From positions 1-64,000 of the forward strand of contig NZ_CAKMAA020000062.1 of the NCBI RefSeq assembly GCF_924101635.2: a DNA stretch of 64,000 nt, read 5' to 3'. Position numbers and translations under genes: made by a program. Under the pieces are notes generated by a model. That model had not been told where the DNA came from. It saw only the letters and a program-made list of their open reading frames with translations, and searched no databases. The DNA is from Candidatus Nitrotoga sp. HW29. Its GTDB lineage: Bacteria; Pseudomonadota; Gammaproteobacteria; Burkholderiales; Gallionellaceae. Within the stretch, counting starts at the first letter, position 1, and each line of letters opens with the position of its first letter. Positions 57,543-64,000 of this stretch are shown piece after piece.

Positions 57543-58006
57543 ATGATCGTCGAACACATTTTCATTAGATAGAACTTCAAAGTGCAAACGTGATCGCCGG
57601 CACGGGTATCGAAGGCGACCGATACTTTGGTCGCCACGACGAGCCCGGTCAAAATATTACGCTCGTAGAGTCGGAGGAAATCGAATCTTTTCTGGCGGAA
57701 AATAACAGAATTTACAATCCTTCAGTGACAGGCAGAAATGTGGTCACCAGAGGAATACGGCTGAACGAGCTGGTTGGTCAAGAATTTATGATTGGCGCCG
57801 TGCGATTCCGGGGTGTCGAGCTTTGCGAACCCTGTCTCGATTTAGGTACGGCGCTACAATCCGGCCAATTATCAACAGCCCAAGTCGTTCACCGTCTGAC
57901 TCACAGAGCGGGTCTACGCGCTGACGCCTTGACCAGCGGCCAAATTGCACCAGGAGAAAAAGTTTGCCGCTACGAGATTGCCTGTCGAAACAACGTAAAA
58001 GAATAA
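57543..58006 (+). pseudogene. MOSC-domain gene split by a frameshift
   Basis: The first 9 codons from ATG 57543 read MIVEHIFIR, which fits a MOSC N-terminus, then hit TAG. The remainder is in another frame, with an open reading frame from GTG 57590 to 58006: AGTGIEGDRYFGRHDEPGQNITLVE, RNVVTRGIRLNELVG, FRGVELCEPCLDLG with the MOSC Cys, and HRAGLRADALTSGQIAPGE. About seven residues expected between the halves are missing, so a short deletion with frameshift is likely. A shortened protein of 138 aa from GTG could still be made. MOSC proteins handle sulfur/molybdenum cofactor. Confidence 0.72.
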
Positions 58007-58060
58007 CGACACCTTCCACAAAATACTGATTGAGTAACTTGGCTACGGAGAGAAAATTTA

Positions 58061-58460
58061 ATGAAGGCAGTTGCATATTTGAACAGCGATAAAATGCCCA
58101 TCTTGGGCCTTGGCACCTGGAAGTCAGCGCCTGGTCAGGTTGGTGACGCAGTGGAAGAAGCAATTCGTATTGGATATCGGCACATCGATTGCGCCATGAT
58201 TTATGACAATGAGGTGGAGATTGGCAACGCAATTCGCGATGCGATCAATGAAGGCCAAGTCACGCGCAAAGAGCTTTGGATCACTTCCAAGCTATGATGC
58301 AATTCTCATGGTCGCGATAACGTTGAAAATGCGCTCAAAAAAAACCCTTCAGGATCTCGGCCTCGCTTACCTTGATCTGTACCTAATCCATTGGCCCATT
58401 CCACTCAAGCCCGGCGCAGTTTTTCCGAGCTCTGCTGCGGATTTCGAGCACGTCACTCGG
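58061..58460 (+). pseudogene. Aldo/keto reductase pseudogene
   Basis: A good start (GGAGA upstream, ATG 58061) opens [20 protein letters not shown]... [18 protein letters not shown]...[10 protein letters not shown], with the Asp and Tyr of the AKR tetrad. Then TGA at 58295-58297 stands where SKLW usually has Trp. The same frame continues as CNSHGRDNVENALKK, then an A-run of eight shifts the frame to TLQDLGLAYLDLYLIHWPIPLKPG (His in HWP). After about 58455 homology stops. The gene is thus interrupted by a nonsense mutation, a one-base shift and loss of its 3' two-thirds. Confidence 0.85.
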
Positions 58461-58534
58461 AGTTGGGGTACGCTTTTCATCTCAAACATTGAGCATCACT
58501 GCCCCTCCACAGCTCATAACCAAAGGAATCCGAA

Positions 58535-58963
58535 ATGTCGAACACCGCAAAAGACACACGTGCCACAATAATTCCTTGTTTGCGCTATCGCGACGCGCCC
58601 AAGGCCATTGAATGGCTCTGTATGATCTTTGGCTTCGAGAAGCAGCTTGTCGTTCCGAACGACGACGGCACGATTGCCCATGCACAGCTCAGCTTCGGAA
58701 ATGGGATGATCATGCTCGGCTCCGTTTCCAAAGCCGAGAATGAATTCGGTCGCCTCATCAAACAGCCAGACGAAATTGGCGGCATGGAAACACAGAGCCC
58801 GTATCTCATCGTGTCAGATGTTGATTCAATCTACCAGCGGGCAAAGGCCGCGGGCGCGAAGATTGAAATTGAAATCAAAGACGAAGACTATGGCGGTCGG
58901 GGGTTTAGCTGCCGAGACTTGGAGGGTCATTTGTGGAATGTCGGCACCTACGATCCCTGGTGA
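58535..58963 (+). CDS. VOC superfamily (glyoxalase/bleomycin resistance-like) protein
   Basis: 142 aa, intact. Two betaalphabetabetabeta repeats: IIPCLRYRDAPKAIEWLCMIFGFEKQLVVPNDDGTIAHAQLSFGNGMIML and SPYLIVSDVDSIYQRAKAAGAKIEIEIKDEDYGGRGFSCRDLEGHLWNVG, with the usual metal-site residues (His in IAHAQLS, Glu in the LEGHLWN turn). AAGGAA precedes the ATG. Such PhnB/YdhR-type proteins are of varied function (antibiotic binding, glyoxalase or dioxygenase); none can be assigned. It sits between a dead AKR and the catalase. Confidence 0.85.
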   Translation: MSNTAKDTRATIIPCLRYRDAPKAIEWLCMIFGFEKQLVVPNDDGTIAHAQLSFGNGMIMLGSVSKAENEFGRLIKQPDEIGGMETQSPYLIVSDVDSIYQRAKAAGAKIEIEIKDEDYGGRGFSCRDLEGHLWNVGTYDPW

Positions 58964-59194
58964 TGCCCAACCCTTCATTGCACTGCCTTTGCAGCTGATA
59001 CTCAATGATCAGGTTATCAATTTAGGAAGCAACCATGGGGCAACGTATTTATAGCGCGCCCTACCCATCTCCAAAATTTTACATTTCGTTTGATCTTGAA
59101 ATTTGTTTTGGTTCCCGGCACGATGCGGATATGAAGATACTTTTTATGTAGCTTCATCAGCCAAGACACACCACATACCAACAGGAGATATTCC

Positions 59195-60652
59195 ATGAGT
59201 GAAAAAAAGAAACTCACCACGAATGCCGGTTGCCCGGTCGCCCACAACCAGAACGTAATGACGGCAGGTCCGCGCGGCCCGCAGTTATTGCAGGACGTTT
59301 GGTTTCTTGAAAAGCTCGCACACTTTGATCGCGAGGTCATTCCAGAGCGACGTATGCATGCAAAGGGTTCGGGGGCGTATGGCACATTTACGGTCACACA
59401 CGATATTACAAAATACACCCGGGCAAAAATATTCTCTTCAATTGGTAAAAAAACCGAGTTGTTCGCCCGCTTCACCACCGTAGCGGGTGAACGCGGTGCG
59501 GCTGATGCCGAACGCGATATTCGCGGCTTTTCTGTGAAGTTCTACACGGAAGAAGGAAACTGGGATTTAGTTGGCAACAACACGCCTGTATTTTTCTTGC
59601 GCGACCCGCTTAAATTCCCAGACCTGAACCATGCGGTAAAGCGCGACCCGCGCACTAATCTGCGCAGCGCTAAAAATAACTGGGACTTCTGGACATCATT
59701 ACCGGAGGCGTTGCACCAAATTACCATAGTCATGAGTGATCGCGGAATTCCGGCGACCTATCGGCATATGCACGGCTTTGGTAGCCACACCTTCAGTTTT
59801 ATCAATGCACAGAACGAACGCCATTGGGTGAAATTTCACCTGAAATGCCAGCAAGGCATCAAAAATCTGAGCGACGCTGAAGCTGAGGGTCTCGTTGGCA
59901 AGGATCGCGAAAGTCATCAGCGTGACCTCTATGAAAGCATTGAGAAAAAAGATTTTCCGAAGTGGACAATGTACGTTCAGATCATGCCGGAAAAAGATGC
60001 AGCCACCGTTCCCTATCATCCCTTCGATCTCACCAAGGTATGGCCGCACAAGGACTATCCGCTCATTGAAGTCGGCGTAATGGAGCTGAACCGCAATCCC
60101 GAGAATTTCTTTGCTGAAGTCGAGCAATCGGCATTTAATCCGGCCAACATCGTGCCGGGCATTGGATTCTCGCCGGACAAAATGTTGCAAGGCCGTCTGT
60201 TTTCCTACGGTGATGCGCAGCGTTACCGTCTGGGCGTCAATCACCATCTTATTCCGGTCAATGCGCCGCGTTGCCCCGCACACAGCTACCACCGTGATGG
60301 GTCCATGCGTGTTGATGGCAATCACGGCAGCACGGTGAGCTATGAGCCGAATAATTCTGGCGAATGGCAGGAACAACCAGATTTCAGTGAGCCCCCACTC
60401 GCCCTGAATGGCGCTGCAGATCACTGGAATCAGCGCGAAGATACGGATTACTACTCGCAGCCCGGTGCGCTGTTCAGACTAATGACACCACCGCAGCAAC
60501 AGGTATTGTTTGAAAACACCGCACGTTCCGTTGGTGGTGCTCCGCGCGATATTCAAATTCGCCATATCGGTAACTGCCTCAAAGCCGACCCTGCCTATGG
60601 CGCGGGGATAGCCCAGGCATTGGGTATTTCATTGAGTGACATACCCAAGTAA
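59195..60652 (+). CDS. katA: Catalase (small-subunit, heme), KatA type
   Basis: Decomposes hydrogen peroxide. 485 aa, clade 3 small-subunit size. Proximal-pocket motif [20 protein letters not shown] with catalytic His55, Asn near residue 128 in [13 protein letters not shown], and the heme-ligating Tyr in [14 protein letters not shown] (about 338). [22 protein letters not shown] and [12 protein letters not shown] are typical. GGAGA lies 6 bases before the ATG. It is intact, within a region of broken detoxification genes. Expression by OxyR is plausible but no clear box was seen. Confidence 0.95.
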   Translation: MSEKKKLTTNAGCPVAHNQNVMTAGPRGPQLLQDVWFLEKLAHFDREVIPERRMHAKGSGAYGTFTVTHDITKYTRAKIFSSIGKKTELFARFTTVAGERGAADAERDIRGFSVKFYTEEGNWDLVGNNTPVFFLRDPLKFPDLNHAVKRDPRTNLRSAKNNWDFWTSLPEALHQITIVMSDRGIPATYRHMHGFGSHTFSFINAQNERHWVKFHLKCQQGIKNLSDAEAEGLVGKDRESHQRDLYESIEKKDFPKWTMYVQIMPEKDAATVPYHPFDLTKVWPHKDYPLIEVGVMELNRNPENFFAEVEQSAFNPANIVPGIGFSPDKMLQGRLFSYGDAQRYRLGVNHHLIPVNAPRCPAHSYHRDGSMRVDGNHGSTVSYEPNNSGEWQEQPDFSEPPLALNGAADHWNQREDTDYYSQPGALFRLMTPPQQQVLFENTARSVGGAPRDIQIRHIGNCLKADPAYGAGIAQALGISLSDIPK

Positions 60653-60833
60653 AACGTATTAACCAACAAAGTGTACCAGCAGACGGGCTTGCGAAGCGAC
60701 CCCGTCCGCTAAATTGGCCTGCCTTACCTTTTCTGCACACCTCGCTTAATTTTGTTTTCCTCTAATTTATTGCACTGCCTGAACCGATTTTTACCGGCAA
60801 CATAAAGGAGGGAAAGAAATTTTGGACATTAGC

Positions 60834-60922
60834 TTAGGAAAGCACTGATTAATTCACGTTTTAGAATCAATTGGTTACGCGCACAATTCCGCGAAATTTT
60901 AAATTAGTCAGCGTCTCCTTAG
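60834..60922. mobile_element. MITE-like element, copy 2 (81 bp plus 4-bp duplication)
   Basis: Element 60838-60918, flanked by TTAG at 60834-60837 and 60919-60922. Ends GAAAGCACTGATTAATTC and, on the opposite strand, GGAGACGCTGACTAATTT. It lacks about 17 bases of the interior compared with the other copies (between the left end and TTAGAATCAATTGGTTACGCG). TTAG matches the IS5-subgroup YTAR duplication. Confidence 0.82.
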
Positions 60923-61266
60923 CCTAATCTACATTAGCCCAAACTACGCTTGCTTGGCTACTGGCCCAATGGTGGTTTGAAAATTAATGGGTGAGCATGG
61001 TCGATTTGCTGTTCAATATTTCCATGTAATTTCTGCAACATACGATTCTTATGATCGTCTCATTTAGATGGGGTGCGACATTTTGCCGCATTCTCACCTG
61101 TCTGCTTTCCTCCTAGAATAACCAACTCGAAAATAATTGTTTCAGAGGAAAAAACACTATAACCCAGCTCCATGTTGATTTTTACCATTACCCTGAAATA
61201 CTTGAATAAAACTGAACACACGCTGCAAAAATACCCTTTTAAGAAAGCTAAATTCTGGGTTTTGCC

Positions 61267-61301
61267 GACAGTGAATTAACTGTCACCGAATCATGATTCG
61301 G
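61267..61301. promoter_or_regulatory. Two adjacent dyads before the TonB-receptor gene
   Basis: GACAGT (61267-61272) / ACTGTC (61279-61284) with a 6-base spacer, followed by CCGAATCATGATTCGG (61286-61301), a perfect 16-bp palindrome. They lie 46-81 bases before the receptor ATG, where an operator would be expected. The palindrome is loosely like a Fur half-site array but does not match the 19-bp Fur consensus. Regulator unknown. Confidence 0.5.
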
Positions 61302-61347
61302 AATTAAATAAATACATTACACCCCGAAATTCCCACTCAGGACAAAA

Positions 61348-63504
61348 ATGATACACACAAAACAATTCGCAATCAGTGTACTGGCACTGCTCATTAATCC
61401 TACTGTATTTGCGGCAAATGAGACTCAAGCATTATCTGCTTTAGAAGAAGTGACTGTTACCGGAACCCGCGAGCCGACGCCTCTGTCTGAAGTGTCCGAA
61501 TCAGTGGGAATAATCAAGAAAGAGACCATTACGTTCACCGCACCGGCCCATCCGCAACAACTGCTTGGGCAAATTCCCGGGGTGGCGGTCAACGTAACCA
61601 ACGGTGAAGGACATACCATGGGTATCCGCCAGAAAATTGGTACCGACTCTGTTTACTTGTATTTGGAAGACGGTATTCCAATTCGTGCGACCGGATTTTT
61701 CAACCATAATGCGTTATATGAGGTCAACATTCCCCAAGCAGGCGGCGTTGAAGTGGTGAAGGGAATAGGCTCAGCGCTCTATGGCTCCGATGCGATCGGT
61801 GGCACGGTAAATATCCTGACAAATAAGCCAACCACCCAAAGTGACGCTGGACTTTCCGCAGAAATGGGAAGCTACGGCTGGTATAGGGTACTGGGTCATG
61901 CCAATACCGGGCAAAAAGAATTTGGCGCGCTACGTGCCGATGTCAATGTCTCGCATACCGATGGCTGGCGCGAAAAAACCGCATATGACCGGTTGAGTAC
62001 TAATCTGCGCTGGGATTATGCACCTAGCAGTAACACGGTATTAAAAACCATTCTGGGATATACCAAAATTGACCAAGAAACTGGCGCAAACTCGGCTCTG
62101 ACACCCTTTGAATATAATAATACGCCGACCGTCAATGCCCGCTCTGTTGCATTCCGCAAGGTAGACGCGTTGCGGCTTTCAACTAATATAGATCATTATA
62201 TTGGTGAAAATGAACTCATCTCGATTACGCCATATTTCCGCAATAACAAAATGGACCTCAATGGTTCATATAACTTTAGTACAAGTGCGACCGGTGATCC
62301 CCGCATTGAAAAATCCGATGTTACATCGCTAGGTGTGCTTACAAAATGGCGTAAGGATTTCCCAAATACATTGAAGGCACGTGTAATTGTGGGTTTTGAT
62401 TATGACTATAGCCCCGGAAAACGCACCGAGGACGCCATTAGTTTTGCCGCTCCAGGTTGCACAATCGCCGGGACGGCAGTAAGTATTCAGAAGTTTAACT
62501 GCTATACGGTAGGGCCGCGCATCTACGATTATGATGTGACCTACCAAAGTGCGTCACCCTATTTTCATACTGAACTTTCCCCGATAGAAAAGTTACGTGT
62601 AACGGCTGCGGTGCGATACGACTCCATAAGTTACGACATGACTAACAATTTGGCAGCAGGTGATCTTGTTTATGGCACAAAACATTATTGGCAAAATGCC
62701 AGTAGCTCACAGTCATTTTCGAAGGTTAGCCCCAAATTGGGCGTAAATTTTGCGTTGACTCCCGTTACCCATATATACGCTTCTTACAAACAGGGGTTCC
62801 GTGCGCCGAGCGAAGGTAATTTATTCCGGGCAGGCCATGATTCAACGCTCGACCGGGGCCGAACCAAAGCGACCGATTTTCTACAACTCAAACCGATCAA
62901 AGCAGACCAGTATGAAGTTGGATTGCGTGGCGATGCAAGAGGTTGGAATTACGACTTGACCGCGTACTCGTTGAGAAAACGTGATGACATCCTTAGCCAA
63001 CGCGATGCACTCAACCAAATCACGATTTCCTCGAATAACGGCAGCACCAAGCATCAAGGTATTGAATTAGGGATGGGTACCGCCTTGACAAAAAAATTGC
63101 GATTAGATTTTGCTTATAGTTATGCCAAACATACCTACGAGTCTTGGGTTACCAATCAATTTACCGGTGCAAACAATACCGGCAAGGACGTTGAATCTGC
63201 GCCTAACCAGTTTGGCAATACGCGCCTGACTTGGACCCCGGCGAAGAGTACCACTACCCAAATCGAATGGGTAAAAATGGGGTCTTACTGGCTGGATGCG
63301 GCCAATACCGGGAAATATGCAGGACATCAACTGTGGAATTTGCGGGCCAGCCATGAAATCACAAAAGGGGTATCCGTGTCAGGACGTATAATGAATCTGG
63401 CTGATAAACGTTATGCCGACAGCGCTGGTGGAACGGGTACCGCACCCACCCTGTCGCCCGGATTGCCACGTACCGTCTTTGCTGGCGTACAAGCTGCGTG
63501 GTAG
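61348..63504 (+). CDS. TonB-dependent outer-membrane receptor
   Basis: Signal peptide about 1-22 (AISVLALLINPTVFAANE). The likely TonB box EEVTVTG follows near residue 33. A plug domain covers about 45-165 (LLGQIPGVAVNVTNGEGHTMGIRQKIGTDSVYLYLEDGIPI; GSALYGSDAIGGTVNIL). The 22-strand barrel follows, containing GFRAPSEGNLF and ending ...RTVFAGVQAAW with terminal aromatic. 718 aa. Substrate unknown; the FRAP motif is widespread and not proof of heme. AGGA precedes the ATG. Transporters of this type need TonB-ExbBD, which is not in the window. Confidence 0.92.
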   Translation: MIHTKQFAISVLALLINPTVFAANETQALSALEEVTVTGTREPTPLSEVSESVGIIKKETITFTAPAHPQQLLGQIPGVAVNVTNGEGHTMGIRQKIGTDSVYLYLEDGIPIRATGFFNHNALYEVNIPQAGGVEVVKGIGSALYGSDAIGGTVNILTNKPTTQSDAGLSAEMGSYGWYRVLGHANTGQKEFGALRADVNVSHTDGWREKTAYDRLSTNLRWDYAPSSNTVLKTILGYTKIDQETGANSALTPFEYNNTPTVNARSVAFRKVDALRLSTNIDHYIGENELISITPYFRNNKMDLNGSYNFSTSATGDPRIEKSDVTSLGVLTKWRKDFPNTLKARVIVGFDYDYSPGKRTEDAISFAAPGCTIAGTAVSIQKFNCYTVGPRIYDYDVTYQSASPYFHTELSPIEKLRVTAAVRYDSISYDMTNNLAAGDLVYGTKHYWQNASSSQSFSKVSPKLGVNFALTPVTHIYASYKQGFRAPSEGNLFRAGHDSTLDRGRTKATDFLQLKPIKADQYEVGLRGDARGWNYDLTAYSLRKRDDILSQRDALNQITISSNNGSTKHQGIELGMGTALTKKLRLDFAYSYAKHTYESWVTNQFTGANNTGKDVESAPNQFGNTRLTWTPAKSTTTQIEWVKMGSYWLDAANTGKYAGHQLWNLRASHEITKGVSVSGRIMNLADKRYADSAGGTGTAPTLSPGLPRTVFAGVQAAW

Positions 63505-63524
63505 TCGGAAGGCTTTTAAACCGG

Positions 63525-63622
63525 GGAAACACTTTTTAATTCGCGTTTCAAAATTTCACACATTTGAGAATCAATTTGTTACGCGCGCAATTCCGCAAAT
63601 TTTTGAATTAATAAGCGTCTCC
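63525..63622. mobile_element. MITE-like element, copy 3 (98 bp)
   Basis: Full-length copy starting 20 bases after the TonB-receptor stop. Left end GGAAACACTTTTTAATTCGC, right end on the opposite strand GGAGACGCTTATTAATTC. The right flank is CTAA, a YTAR sequence, but the left flank is CCGG, so the duplication has decayed or the copy arrived by another route. Shared interior TTCGCGTTTCAAAAT and CGCAATTCCGC. Confidence 0.78.
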
Positions 63623-63699
63623 CTAAGTTCAATATTTAACGGTCAAGCCAATAAAATACTTTTTCTGCAGCTTCGTTGACTCTAATCAAGGTACAAAAA

Positions 63700-63989
63700 A
63701 TGATCGTGCGTGTTTTCCGCGCTCAAATCCATGCAGGCCATGAAACCGAGTTTGAGAAAAATTCCAGGAGGTCTCCTTACCCCTGGTTAAAGCTCAACAG
63801 GGCCTTGTATCTGTATCCATTGGTCGTCCTGTTATTTCCAGCCCACTCGAATTCATCATGATCTCCATCTGGCAAGACGAGGCGGCACTCCGTAAATTTG
63901 TCGGCGACAACTATACTCGCGCTGTCATTCCACCAGTCATGGAGCAACACATGGCTGCATGCTGGGTGCATCACTATGAGATCATGTAA
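63700..63989 (+). pseudogene. Antibiotic biosynthesis monooxygenase-like gene, frameshifted
   Basis: ATG at 63700 opens MIVRVFRAQIHAGHETEFEK, the typical ABM-fold start. At a run of five A after GAG TTT GAG, one base appears to be missing: the next frame gives FQEVSLPLVKAQQGLVSVSI and then EFIMISIWQDEAALRKFVG to AACWVHHYEIM and TAA. The total of 290 bases would be 96 codons plus stop with one added base. ABM proteins include mono-oxygenases and heme-degrading enzymes. Assembly error cannot be excluded. Confidence 0.75.
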
Positions 63990-64000
63990 TCATGTCCAAC

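Larger units (their letters stand above)
60653..61347. other. Intergenic region between katA and the TonB receptor
   Basis: About 695 bases holding MITE copy 2 (60834-60922), a short doubtful frame (61172-61279, 35 codons, no clear binding site) and two dyads just before the receptor gene (61267-61301). I see no tRNA or other gene. Confidence 0.5.

Noticed and set aside
61172-61279. 35-codon frame before the TonB receptor
   Set aside because: No good ribosome binding site or family features; the end overlaps the dyads.

Overview
The window looks like a chromosomal stretch of an autotrophic betaproteobacterium, most plausibly a Nitrosomonadales/Gallionellaceae-type organism. This is inferred from gene order and gene content, not from an rRNA. 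A proteobacterial phosphoribulokinase and a fructose-1,6-bisphosphatase point to the Calvin cycle. The block orders yibN-grxC-secB-(SH3)-gpsA, gpmI-envC-ctpA-moeB, leuS-lptE-holA-cutA-dsbD and ubiE/ubiJ/ubiB are typical of this group. No rRNA, tRNA, CRISPR array or phage module was seen.

Positions 1-54 kb are mainly housekeeping. A leftward biotin operon bioB-bioF-bioH-bioC (1.2-5.1 kb) diverges from comF and trmL. A REP-associated tyrosine transposase (RAYT) flanked by inverted REP sequences sits at 6.4-6.95 kb, followed by a SEC-C protein. Leftward envelope genes follow: a DUF3617 protein, a D,D-carboxypeptidase and a TMTC-like protein, then gpsA/SH3/secB/grxC/yibN/O-oligosaccharyltransferase, then a CHASE2-SH3-M48 unit. 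After gpmI-envC-ctpA-moeB (rightward) and the leftward leuS operon come prkB, uvrD, a DUF481 protein, a BASS transporter, cca-slt, fbp, a ubiquinone cluster, dolP/yraN, rsmI, pyrC, and glmS with an orphan parA.

From about 53.8 kb the character changes to an accessory, decaying region. It holds two mini-redoxins (one overlapping an unlisted 32-residue membrane ORF), a cupin, and an IS3-family orfB remnant split by a complete 1,098-bp IS630-family element with a canonical A_AAA_AAG frameshift site. Next come a GST, a broken MOSC gene, a broken aldo/keto reductase, an intact VOC protein, an intact catalase, a TonB-dependent receptor and a frameshifted antibiotic-monooxygenase-like gene at the right edge. 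Three copies of an approximately 98-bp MITE-like element (25.2, 60.8 and 63.5 kb) have TTAG/CTAG target duplications of the kind made by the IS5 subgroup.

I saw no wholly new multi-gene system that I can defend. The most interesting signals are the RAYT whose catalytic tyrosine is Asp and whose 3' end has become its own REP, the MITE family, the nested IS pair with its frameshift signal, the tiny membrane ORF coupled to a mini-redoxin, and the CHASE2-SH3-M48 envelope unit without a known output domain.
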